Shown here one piece after another: positions 1 to 5,474 of a DNA stretch of 7,155 bases. Position 1 is the stretch's first letter; each line of letters begins with the position of its first letter. Under the pieces are notes generated by a model, which saw nothing but the letters and a program-made list of their open reading frames with translations, was not told the origin of the DNA and did not search any database. The translations under genes and the position numbers were made by a program. The stretch spans positions 1 through 7,155 of the forward strand of contig DASSZK010000160.1 of assembly GCA_035702845.1 (NCBI GenBank), in the 5' to 3' direction. This stretch comes from JAJZMF01 sp035702845 (GTDB lineage Bacteria; Actinomycetota; Acidimicrobiia; Acidimicrobiales; Palsa-688).

Positions 1-97
1 CAGCCCAGTCCTGTTCAGCCCAGTCCTGTTCAGCCCAGTCCTGTTCAGCCCAGTCCTGGTCAGCCCAGTCCTGTTCAGCCCAGTCCTGTTCAGCCCC
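1..97. repeat. 15-bp tandem repeat (minisatellite), six copies plus a partial one
   Basis: Six head-to-tail copies of cagcccagtcctgtt fill 1-90, followed by a partial seventh at 91-97. The only visible change inside the array is a T-to-G at position 59 in copy four. The array runs off the left edge, so its true length is unknown. The unit is a multiple of three. Read on the minus strand in the frame of the neighbouring gene, each copy contains a TGA, and the first of these is the stop codon of that gene. The plus frame reads as a QPSPV pentapeptide repeat, but I see no gene to assign it to. Confidence 0.95.
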
Positions 98-950
98 AGG
101 CGCTCCTGTCCAACCAGCCCAGCTCTACAGGGACGAACTTCTTCGGCACGTTCACAGTCGGCTCTTGCCCCCAGTTGCTGGTGGTGATCTCGTCGTGCAC
201 TCCGGTGGAAGCGATGACTGACTCGTACACCGGCAAAGGCTTACCGGCTGCTCTGACATAGAGGTCACCGTGTGCGACCTGTTGGCCGTGGGTGAGGAAC
301 ATCTTGATGTCGTGGACCCGCAGCCCGTGGACCATGGTGTCGGCGCCCATGCTCAGCTTCCCAACGAGCTGGATTTCAGAGGCTGCCGTCTTGACGGTCA
401 GGCCGGCCGCCAGCGACTGGTAAAAGTACGTCTCTACTTTGGAGCTGCTGGCGCTGGTACTGCCTATCCAGCTACCGGCCTCGCCCCCGGCTGCAGCTGC
501 CGTGAAGCGCATGTAATTGGCGAGCCCCGCTTTGTTGCCCTTCAGGTAGGCGGTCGGGCCCATGAGTAAAACAGTCAGTGCTTCGGTCCCCTGCGCCTGG
601 CCGGTGAGCTTCACCGTCTGCCAGCCGCGGTTAGTCCCCGCGGCGGTGAGCAGCGTCAGCACCATGTTCCCGGAGCTCTCCACGCTGAGGGTCCGGAAAC
701 CTTTTTCGGTTTTGATGGCGGCCATGGCCCTGGCCAATAACGCCTTGGCGGCCGGGGACCCCGATACGGGCGTGGTCGTGGTCGTCGCCACTGTGCTGGT
801 CGTGCCCGTGCTAGCCGGGGTAGCCGCGCTCCTTGCATTGGTCGTCGGCGCCATCGACCCCGTCGATGCGGAAGCGGGAAGGGCGTGCACGAGGGCGAAG
901 GCGCCGGCCGCCCCGGTGAGGATGGCGACGGCGCGGCGAGTAAGGACCAT
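90..950 (-). CDS. secreted protein of unknown function, LppX/LprG-like beta fold suspected
   Basis: This is a 286-residue exported protein. The N-terminus has a typical signal peptide: Arg-Arg at 5-6, a hydrophobic stretch to about residue 24, and an Ala-Ser-Ala type cleavage site near 27-29. A disordered Ser/Thr/Ala/Pro-rich linker follows to about residue 65, with five consecutive Thr at 56-60. The rest (about 68-286) alternates short hydrophobic and polar strands, with a YLKGN motif (135-139) and a LYVRAAGKPLP segment (230-240). These resemble actinobacterial cell-envelope proteins related to the LppX/LprA/LprF/LprG lipoproteins. That family carries or transfers lipids at the envelope, but here the link is only by general resemblance. 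There is no cysteine anywhere, so no lipobox; the protein is probably secreted or held by other means. The ATG start is supported by the signal peptide beginning directly after it. I see no Shine-Dalgarno site, and a GATAAT box sits five bases upstream, suggesting a leaderless mRNA. The stop codon lies in the tandem repeat at the left edge. Confidence 0.8.
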   Translation of the reverse strand: MVLTRRAVAILTGAAGAFALVHALPASASTGSMAPTTNARSAATPASTGTTSTVATTTTTPVSGSPAAKALLARAMAAIKTEKGFRTLSVESSGNMVLTLLTAAGTNRGWQTVKLTGQAQGTEALTVLLMGPTAYLKGNKAGLANYMRFTAAAAGGEAGSWIGSTSASSSKVETYFYQSLAAGLTVKTAASEIQLVGKLSMGADTMVHGLRVHDIKMFLTHGQQVAHGDLYVRAAGKPLPVYESVIASTGVHDEITTSNWGQEPTVNVPKKFVPVELGWLDRSAWG

Positions 951-955
951 GACTC

Positions 956-961
956 ATTATC
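956..961 (-). promoter_or_regulatory. putative -10 box of the secreted-protein gene (leaderless arrangement)
   Basis: On the minus strand this reads GATAAT, five of six bases matching the sigma-70-type TATAAT. Only five bases separate it from the ATG at 950, which would put transcription start at or next to the start codon. I found no convincing -35 box. Actinobacteria commonly use leaderless mRNAs with only a good -10 box, which fits the missing Shine-Dalgarno site. This is an inference from spacing alone. Confidence 0.45.
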
Positions 962-1143
962 GGCACGTACCGGGGCCGGCTGACATCACGGCTGTGCAGC
1001 CCTGCAAGGAGCTTATGGCTTGGGCGCCGGCCTTGGCCGTCCAGGGCCCGTTCGCCAACTTGCGCGCCGCCGCTACAGCCCGCTTTGTGGCCCATCTTGC
1101 GCGCCCTGCGGCTTGCTCCCATCCCGGCGAGGCCTGATCCGGG

Positions 1144-1149
1144 TATAAC
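1144..1149 (+). promoter_or_regulatory. putative -10 box of the DUF885 gene (leaderless arrangement)
   Basis: TATAAC matches five of six bases of the -10 consensus and ends nine bases before the ATG at 1159. The expected transcription start would fall at about 1156-1159, giving a leaderless or nearly leaderless mRNA. The bases between the box and the ATG contain no purine-rich ribosome binding site. No clear -35 box is visible at 16-18 bases upstream. Confidence 0.5.
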
Positions 1150-1158
1150 TGAGTCCTT

Positions 1159-2619
1159 ATGGCCACCGTTGCCGATTTCTCGGACCGCCTCGTCGACGAA
1201 TACGCCGAGCTCGACCCCATCGCCGGCGCGGAACTGGGTGTCAACATCAACGCCGCTCACCTGCCCGACTACTCTCCCCGGGGCTACGAACGCTTCGTTG
1301 CCTTCGTGGAGGGCGCTCAGCGCGAGCTTGCCCTGGCTTCCGACGCGGACGAGGCAGGGCGCCTCGGGCGTTGTTTCCTCCGCTACTGGTTGTCGGCCAC
1401 CGCTGACATGCTCGCCCTGGCGGAGTGGAAGAAGGACGTCTCCGTGATAGGGGGGCCTCCTGCAATGGTGCGCCAGAGCTTCGACTTGGCTGTACCGCAG
1501 GGCCCGGATGATTGGGACGCGATTGCCAGGCGAATGGAGGCGGTGCCTGCGACGATGGCCGGTTACCGGCAAAGCCTTGAGTTGGGGGTACGCGAGGGCA
1601 AAGTGGCGCCGGCTCGATCGGCTAAGGGGGTCGCAGAGCAATGCCGGCGGTGGTCAGGCGCCGGTGGGGATGGGGGCTGGTTCAGCCGGTTCGCAGCGGG
1701 AGCGGGTGAAGTCCCTCATTCTGAGCGCCTGCGCCGTGCCGCGACGAAAGCAGACGCCGCCTATGGCGAGCTGGCCGAGTGGATGGTGCGCGACTACCTT
1801 CCCTCGGCCACCGGCCCGGAAGCGGCCGGCAGCGAGGCGTACCAGGTGTGGGCGCGCTATTGCTTGGGTACCAGGCTCGATCTGGACGAGGCCTATTCCT
1901 GGGGCTGGGAGGAACTGGGGCGCCTCAAAGAGGAACAGGCGCACCTGTGTGCCGAGTTACTGCCAGGCGCAAGGTTCCTCGAGGTGCGCGATTTTTTGGT
2001 CGAGGACAGGGGGCGCCTGGTAGTAGGGGAGGGCAACTGGCGCCAGTGGCTCCAGGAGCTGACGGACTCAACCATCGCGCGCCTGCAGGGCACAGCCTTC
2101 GACATCCCAGAGGCACTGCGGACGTGCCGGGTTGGCATACCTCCCGAGGGGACGGCGGCGGCGCCGTACTACCTGAAGCCCTCGGAGGACATGAGCCGTC
2201 CCGGCAGTATTTGGTTCCCCTCGATGGGTCGCACGAGCTTCCCCACGTGGGACGCACCGACCACCGTTTACCACGAGGCGGTACCCGGGCATCACTTACA
2301 GCTCGGTACGGCCCAGCTGGCCCACCTGACCCGCATGCACAAGCTCATGGCCGTCTCGTCCCACGCGGAGGGTTGGGCTCTGTACGCCGAGCGCCTGATG
2401 GACGAAATGGGTGCTTTTGACCGGGCGGACTACCGGCTGGGGTTCATTTCGATGCAGGCCATGAGAGCTGCACGCGTTGTCATAGATATCGGTTTGCACA
2501 CCGGGTGGCGTGTACCGCAGGGGTGGGGGAGCGCCGGCCAGCTCTGGACGTACGAGCTGGCCGTTGATTTCCTGGAAGAGGCCTCGGGAATGCCCGTGAC
2601 TTCGCCCAGAGCGAGATAG
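1159..2619 (+). CDS. DUF885 family metallopeptidase-like protein, C-terminus lost by frameshift
   Basis: The 486-residue frame matches the DUF885 family, a mostly helical group of predicted zinc metallopeptidase-like proteins whose substrates are mostly unknown. The diagnostic motifs are intact: YHEAVPGHHLQ at 371-381 (an HExxxGHH metal-binding and catalytic motif, His372, Glu373, His378, His379) and EGWALYAERL at 404-413 (Glu404 is a likely further metal ligand). No signal peptide is visible, so a cytoplasmic location is likely. The frame ends abruptly after ASGMPV (475-480) with six unrelated residues. The expected family C-terminus continues in another frame from about 2598 to 2825. Adding one G within gtgac at 2596-2600 would restore a protein of about 555 residues, in the usual size range of the family. 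It is therefore either a sequencing error or a recent single-base deletion. The start is the first ATG and directly follows a -10-like box. Confidence 0.85.
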   Translation: MATVADFSDRLVDEYAELDPIAGAELGVNINAAHLPDYSPRGYERFVAFVEGAQRELALASDADEAGRLGRCFLRYWLSATADMLALAEWKKDVSVIGGPPAMVRQSFDLAVPQGPDDWDAIARRMEAVPATMAGYRQSLELGVREGKVAPARSAKGVAEQCRRWSGAGGDGGWFSRFAAGAGEVPHSERLRRAATKADAAYGELAEWMVRDYLPSATGPEAAGSEAYQVWARYCLGTRLDLDEAYSWGWEELGRLKEEQAHLCAELLPGARFLEVRDFLVEDRGRLVVGEGNWRQWLQELTDSTIARLQGTAFDIPEALRTCRVGIPPEGTAAAPYYLKPSEDMSRPGSIWFPSMGRTSFPTWDAPTTVYHEAVPGHHLQLGTAQLAHLTRMHKLMAVSSHAEGWALYAERLMDEMGAFDRADYRLGFISMQAMRAARVVIDIGLHTGWRVPQGWGSAGQLWTYELAVDFLEEASGMPVTSPRAR

Positions 2620-2825
2620 ACCGCTATATCGCCTGGCCGAGCCAGGCCACCGCCTACAAGCTTGGGGAGAGGGTGTGGTTGGAGGGTCGCGAGGAGGCGC
2701 GCAAGGCCCTGGGCCACGCGTTTGATCTGGAAGGTTGGCATCGCGACGCCCTCGCCTTGGGGAGCCTGGGCCTCGATGACCTGAAGACCGAGCTGGCCCG
2801 GTTGGCGGCCCGGGGGCGCCCTTAG
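2598..2825 (+). pseudogene. displaced 3' end of the DUF885 gene
   Basis: In the frame one base back from the upstream gene, 75 codons stay open and end in TAG at 2823-2825. The translation includes EIDRYIAWPSQATAYKLGER, the kind of sequence that closes DUF885 proteins (a DRYIxWPxQxxxYKxG stretch), followed by a charged helical tail. It joins without a gap to the frame that ends at 2619 if one G is restored near 2597. It has no start codon or ribosome binding site of its own and would not be made separately. The last four bases overlap the end of the convergent reductase gene. Confidence 0.85.
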
Positions 2826-3802
2826 AGGGCTATGTCGCCATCCATGAGCGAAAGCAGCTCTTCAGGGCTCATCGTCCCTGGTTCCGAATGCGCCCGGGCC
2901 TTCTGGTTGATCACTCGCTGTAGCAGCTCGTTCATGGGGGTGGGCACCCCGTACAGCCTGCCCAGCAGCACGATCTCGCCATTGAGGTAGTCGACCTCGG
3001 TTGTCCCCCGCGAGCGGGCCAGGCTTTGCCAGGTGGAGCTGCCGCCCCGCTCCTGGCCGACCACGTCGGTGGGGTGCAACAGGTCACCGCGCCGAGCCTC
3101 GTCCTCGGCCTCACTGGCGAACTCGATCCCTGCGGCCCGCAGGCACGCTTCGCCCTCGGTTCGCGCGAGCTGGGTAACAGCGCTGCTGCGCCCAGCCGGC
3201 CCGCACAGCGCATCGACCGCATTTCCCAGGTTGCGCAACAGCTTGCCGTACTTCCAGCGCATGATGTCGGGCCTGACGATGGAGCCCATGGTGCTCGCCC
3301 GGAACGCGGCCGCCACTCGCTCGGCGACCTCGTCGGCTCCGCTCGGGTAGCGACCTATGTCCAATAGGCCCGTGACCGGTGAGGATTCAGCTACGACGAG
3401 CCCAGGTTTCAGGTGAGCAGCAGGGCACATAACGGTTACCCCGTACACGTTGGGGAACCGCCGCAGCGCTTCGGGCTCGTTCGCCACGCCGTTTTGCATG
3501 CATACAACCGGCGTGGACAGAGGTGCGGCAGCGCTCAACTGGCGGAGAGCGTCCTCTGTGTCCTGGCTTTTGACGGCCAGCAGCACCACTTCCTCGCCCT
3601 CCCAGGCGATCCTGTTGAGCCGGTCGGTCGTGGGGACATGTAGTGTGACGACGCCAGTGGCCGAGGCAAGGGCGAGGCCGTCAGTGGCCAGGACGAGGCC
3701 ATGTTCGCCTCTTTCAACCAGCACGACATCGTGACCCGACTGGAAAAGGCGCCCCCCGATGACCCCACCGACGGCCCCGGCACCCAAGACGACGAACCTC
3801 AC
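2822..3802 (-). CDS. 2-dehydropantoate 2-reductase (PanE/ApbA) family protein
   Basis: This 326-residue cytoplasmic protein belongs to the ketopantoate reductase family, which uses NADPH to reduce 2-dehydropantoate to pantoate for pantothenate and CoA synthesis. The N-terminal Rossmann fold shows GAGAVGG at 7-13, then VKSQ at 77-80 and MQNGV at 102-106, all at the usual places. The catalytic-type lysine is Lys187 in KYGKLLRN, with Asn191 four residues later as in Escherichia coli PanE. The C-terminal domain has a Ser-Ser (255-256) and TEVDYLNGE (268-276), whose Glu269 matches the substrate-site Glu of the family. Length is normal to slightly long, with a short extra tail. The start is GTG with a weak GGTGAG just upstream. 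Actinobacteria often carry several paralogues acting on other 2-keto acids, and no pantothenate genes lie nearby, so the exact substrate is uncertain. Its stop overlaps the restored stop of the convergent DUF885 gene. Confidence 0.87.
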   Translation of the reverse strand: MRFVVLGAGAVGGVIGGRLFQSGHDVVLVERGEHGLVLATDGLALASATGVVTLHVPTTDRLNRIAWEGEEVVLLAVKSQDTEDALRQLSAAAPLSTPVVCMQNGVANEPEALRRFPNVYGVTVMCPAAHLKPGLVVAESSPVTGLLDIGRYPSGADEVAERVAAAFRASTMGSIVRPDIMRWKYGKLLRNLGNAVDALCGPAGRSSAVTQLARTEGEACLRAAGIEFASEAEDEARRGDLLHPTDVVGQERGGSSTWQSLARSRGTTEVDYLNGEIVLLGRLYGVPTPMNELLQRVINQKARAHSEPGTMSPEELLSLMDGDIAL

Positions 3803-3960
3803 GATCTCACCGGGCTCCGGCTCACGAGCGACACGCTAGCCCGTCGCCCGCGAACGCGCTGAGGTTGGCTGTGCCTACCCCACGTCCTACTCCAACCCGC
3901 GAGAACTCGTACCGGGGGTCTTCTTGGCCGGCCTTTCAGCCTCGCTGGCCCGGGCGAGCC

Positions 3961-4395
3961 TCAGCGGGGTGCCAGTGCTTCCAACGCGAAGTGGGCCTTG
4001 TCGACCGAAGCCGGCACATCGGCGTCAGGGGAGGCAATTTCGGGGTCGAAGTTGAGGTCGACGAAGAGCTCGTCCATGCCGGTGGCGGCTATCTTCTCGA
4101 TATCGGCGCGAATGTCGTCCACTTGTCCCATCAGCTGGCCGCGTTCGGATCCACGGATCTTTACGGCACCTCTGCAGACAAAGCGAAGGCTGTCGGGATC
4201 CCGTCCTGCTCCTGCTGCAGCCTGCTTCACGACATCGATGCTCCGGGCTAGGTCGTCGAGCCTGGCTTGGCTGCCACTGACCCACCTGTCTGCGAGCTGC
4301 CCAGCGCGCCGTAGGGCTACGTCGGCCGTGCCGCCAAGGAGCACCGGTGGACGAGGCCGCTGGACCGGTTTGGGCTCGACGAGCGAGCGGGGCAC
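3961..4395 (-). CDS. C-terminal part of a frameshifted LLM class F420-type oxidoreductase
   Basis: This 144-codon frame carries the C-terminal half of a luciferase-like (LLM) oxidoreductase. It begins with PRSLVEPKPVQRPRPPVLLG, the proline-rich segment before a core beta strand in this family, and later has the usual helix and GMDELFVDLNFDP strand near the end. The frame is open further upstream, at least to about 4436, where codons for VSYEGEFYRV continue the family pattern in line with the N-terminal fragment. A GTG at 4393-4395 is the nominal start but has no ribosome binding site and probably is not used. It is best read as one gene with the fragment ending at 4406. Whether the gene is active depends on whether the frameshift is real. 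Confidence 0.8.
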   Translation of the reverse strand: MPRSLVEPKPVQRPRPPVLLGGTADVALRRAGQLADRWVSGSQARLDDLARSIDVVKQAAAGAGRDPDSLRFVCRGAVKIRGSERGQLMGQVDDIRADIEKIAATGMDELFVDLNFDPEIASPDADVPASVDKAHFALEALAPR

Positions 4396-4405
4396 CCGGT
4401 AAAAC

Positions 4406-4873
4406 TCACCCTCGTAGCTGACGGTACCCCGGGGCCCAGATCTCGTACAGACACCTGAGGAAGTCCTCCGTGCGCCGCCCGCGGCCCTCCATGTCGGCGC
4501 CCGCCGCCTCGAACTCCTCCGGCATCCAACCCAATCCGATGCCGAGGTCCAAACGGCCGCTGCTCACTTGGTCGAGCGTGGTCGCCATCTTGGCCAACAA
4601 CGCGGGGCTGTAATACGGGGCGTTGACCACTGCCACCCCCAGGCGGGCACGAGTGGTGAGTGCAGCGATGTAAGCCAGCAGCACGAGGGGATCCTGGACT
4701 TGGCGGTACTGGGGTGCGAGTAGCGGCTCACCCGCTTCGTCGACCGGGGATATCAACCGCTGGAAAGTCCACAGCGAGCTGTACCCCAGGCGCTCGGCCT
4801 TGGTGGAGAGCTCCGCGGCAACCGCCGGGGTCGCCCATGCCCCTGACACTGGTACTCCAAAACCGATCTGCAC
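4406..4873 (-). CDS. N-terminal part of a frameshifted LLM class F420-type oxidoreductase
   Basis: These 155 codons give the N-terminal half of a bacterial-luciferase-fold (TIM barrel) oxidoreductase. In actinobacteria such proteins usually use coenzyme F420, sometimes FMN, and substrates vary widely. Visible family features are KAERLGYSSLWT (25-36), DPLVLLAYIAALTTRARLG (61-79), a core strand with NAPYYSP (84-90) and the signature DQVSSGRLDLGIGLGWMPEE (101-120). After EIWAPG the frame is wrong and ends in TGA. Removing one base from the run of four C and four G at 4427-4434 joins it to the downstream part and gives about 303 residues, normal for the family. The GTG start at 4871-4873 fits the family N-terminus; a TAGAAC six bases upstream could be a leaderless -10 box, with no clear ribosome binding site. 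The gene lies upstream of the reductase-family gene on the same strand, 158 bases away, so a loose operon is possible. Confidence 0.82.
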   Translation of the reverse strand: MQIGFGVPVSGAWATPAVAAELSTKAERLGYSSLWTFQRLISPVDEAGEPLLAPQYRQVQDPLVLLAYIAALTTRARLGVAVVNAPYYSPALLAKMATTLDQVSSGRLDLGIGLGWMPEEFEAAGADMEGRGRRTEDFLRCLYEIWAPGYRQLRG

Positions 4874-4893
4874 CGTCCCGTTCTACCAGTGCG

Positions 4894-4974
4894 GGCTTGA
4901 ATTGGCAGGGCCGGCTTGTACTGCCAGGGCCGGGGCCGTCATAGCTGTGCCGGAGCCGTCCTAGCTGTGCCGAT
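4894..4974. repeat. two pairs of degenerate 19-20-bp tandem repeats in a divergent spacer
   Basis: Copies at 4894-4912 and 4913-4931 agree at 16 of 19 bases (ggcttgaattggcagggcc and ggcttgtactgccagggcc). Copies at 4935-4954 and 4955-4974 agree at 17 of 20 (both start gccgtc and share tagctgtgccg). The two pairs resemble each other only weakly. They occupy most of the 137-bp spacer between the divergent oxidoreductase and DUF1330 genes. The spacing of about two helical turns would place each copy on the same DNA face, as in multi-site operators. A role in regulation is speculative; slippage-type duplication is equally possible. Confidence 0.7.
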
Positions 4975-5010
4975 TGCGACGGGCCCCCCGATGCGTGCCA
5001 GGCTATTGCC

Positions 5011-5304
5011 ATGCCCGCCTATGTCCTATTCCAGGGAGAAGTCACCAATCCCGAGCGTTACGAGGAGTACAAGCTCCTCGCTCAAAAAAGCATCGAAGCC
5101 GCCGGAGGCCGCTACCTGGTCAGAGGCGGCCACGCCGAGCTGTTCGAAGGCACGCTGCCGTCGCGCACCGTGGTGCTCGAGTTCGCAGACGTCGAGACAG
5201 CCCGTGCTTGGTACCACGGTGAAGCGTACGCGCAGGCACGAGCGCTTCGCGAGGGAGCGGCCCGGCCCGAGCACATGTTCGTGATCGAGGGCTGGGGCGG
5301 CTGA
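5011..5304 (+). CDS. DUF1330 domain-containing protein
   Basis: This small 97-residue protein has the DUF1330 pattern within the dimeric alpha-beta barrel fold: a first strand AYVLFQGEVTNPERYEEY (3-20), a helix, AGGRYLVRGG (31-40), a LEGTxP-like ELFEGTLPSRTVVLEF (43-58), and the helix motif ARAWYHGEAYAQAR (64-77). The length equals the usual family size and it has no signal peptide, so it is probably a soluble cytoplasmic dimer. The biochemical role of DUF1330 proteins is not established; the fold is shared with small monooxygenases and stress proteins. The ATG is the natural start, with only a weak AGG eight bases upstream. It diverges from the oxidoreductase gene across a repeat-rich spacer and is followed by a hairpin before the PadR gene. 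Confidence 0.88.
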   Translation: MPAYVLFQGEVTNPERYEEYKLLAQKSIEAAGGRYLVRGGHAELFEGTLPSRTVVLEFADVETARAWYHGEAYAQARALREGAARPEHMFVIEGWGG

Positions 5305-5314
5305 GACAACAAAC

Positions 5315-5336
5315 CTCCGGTAAGGGCTCACCGGAG
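5315..5336 (+). terminator. hairpin after the DUF1330 gene, possible terminator
   Basis: CTCCGGT at 5315-5321 pairs with ACCGGAG at 5330-5336 around an eight-base loop, starting ten bases after the stop codon. The seven-base-pair stem is perfect and GC-rich. No T-run follows, so it is not a classical intrinsic terminator; T-less hairpins of this kind are common behind high-GC actinobacterial genes. It would separate the DUF1330 transcript from the PadR promoter. Confidence 0.5.
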
Positions 5337-5400
5337 CATGTCGGCCCCTGTGCGCTAGTGGCACCGGCTGCGGCGGCGGCTCTCTAGTCCGCCTCAACGA

Positions 5401-5416
5401 TATATCGCGATATAGT
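5401..5416 (+). promoter_or_regulatory. 14-bp perfect palindrome over a -10 box, probable PadR operator
   Basis: TATATCGCGATATA at 5401-5414 is a perfect palindrome, and its right arm merges into TATAGT (5411-5416), a good -10 hexamer. Bound protein would cover the -10 element and block transcription. PadR-family repressors usually bind such AT-rich dyads in their own promoters, so autoregulation by the gene starting at 5475 is the simplest reading. No clear -35 box is seen. An mRNA starting near 5423 would have a leader of about 50 bases. Confidence 0.65.
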
Positions 5417-5425
5417 GGTGTAACG

Positions 5426-5440
5426 GCTGCCGACGGCAGC
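5426..5440. promoter_or_regulatory. second dyad in the PadR leader (GCTGCCG-A-CGGCAGC)
   Basis: Seven bases on each side of a central A form a 15-bp palindrome, centred about 25 bases downstream of the AT-rich dyad. With one base between the arms it cannot fold into a normal hairpin, so a DNA-binding site is more likely than an RNA structure. It would lie just past the predicted transcription start. It differs in sequence from the first dyad, so any factor binding it may be different. Chance occurrence in GC-rich DNA cannot be excluded. Confidence 0.4.
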
Positions 5441-5474
5441 GGTGGCGCTAGTTGCGAATACGGAGGTCGGGTAT

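Noticed and set aside
1..97. CRISPR array
   Set aside because: The units are directly adjacent with no spacers and are only 15 bp long, so this is a simple tandem repeat.
1..261. Plus-strand frame open from the left edge, starting with QPSPV repeats and ending at a TAG at 259-261
   Set aside because: It is opposite the well-supported secreted-protein gene, loses any protein-like pattern after the repeat, and has no visible start. A 15-bp repeat without stops in this frame explains the openness.
1059..1105. Direct repeat CTTGCGCGCC at 1059-1068 and 1096-1105 in the divergent spacer
   Set aside because: Ten bases of GC-rich sequence seen twice in a 208-bp spacer, with no symmetry and no relation to the likely -10 boxes; too weak to call a regulatory site.
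562..1137. 191-codon plus-strand frame with hydrophobic stretches
   Set aside because: It is antisense to the signal peptide and Ser/Thr linker of the secreted protein. Its Val/Ala/Leu runs are the complement of Thr/Ala/Gly codons. It has no ribosome binding site and no recognizable domain.
811..1641. 276-codon minus-strand frame
   Set aside because: It spans the antisense of the DUF885 gene, the divergent spacer and part of the secreted-protein gene; its composition is Arg/Pro/Gly-rich as expected of a high-GC shadow frame.
1779..2420. 213-codon plus-strand frame
   Set aside because: It is a shifted frame inside the region encoding the conserved HExxxGHH and EGWALYAE motifs of DUF885, with low-complexity Gly/Arg/Pro content.
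3803..3960. 158-bp gap between the LLM and reductase-family genes
   Set aside because: I looked for a small gene, promoter and terminator. Only imperfect GC-rich dyads (for example around 3940-3960) are present, and no frame has a start with a ribosome binding site.
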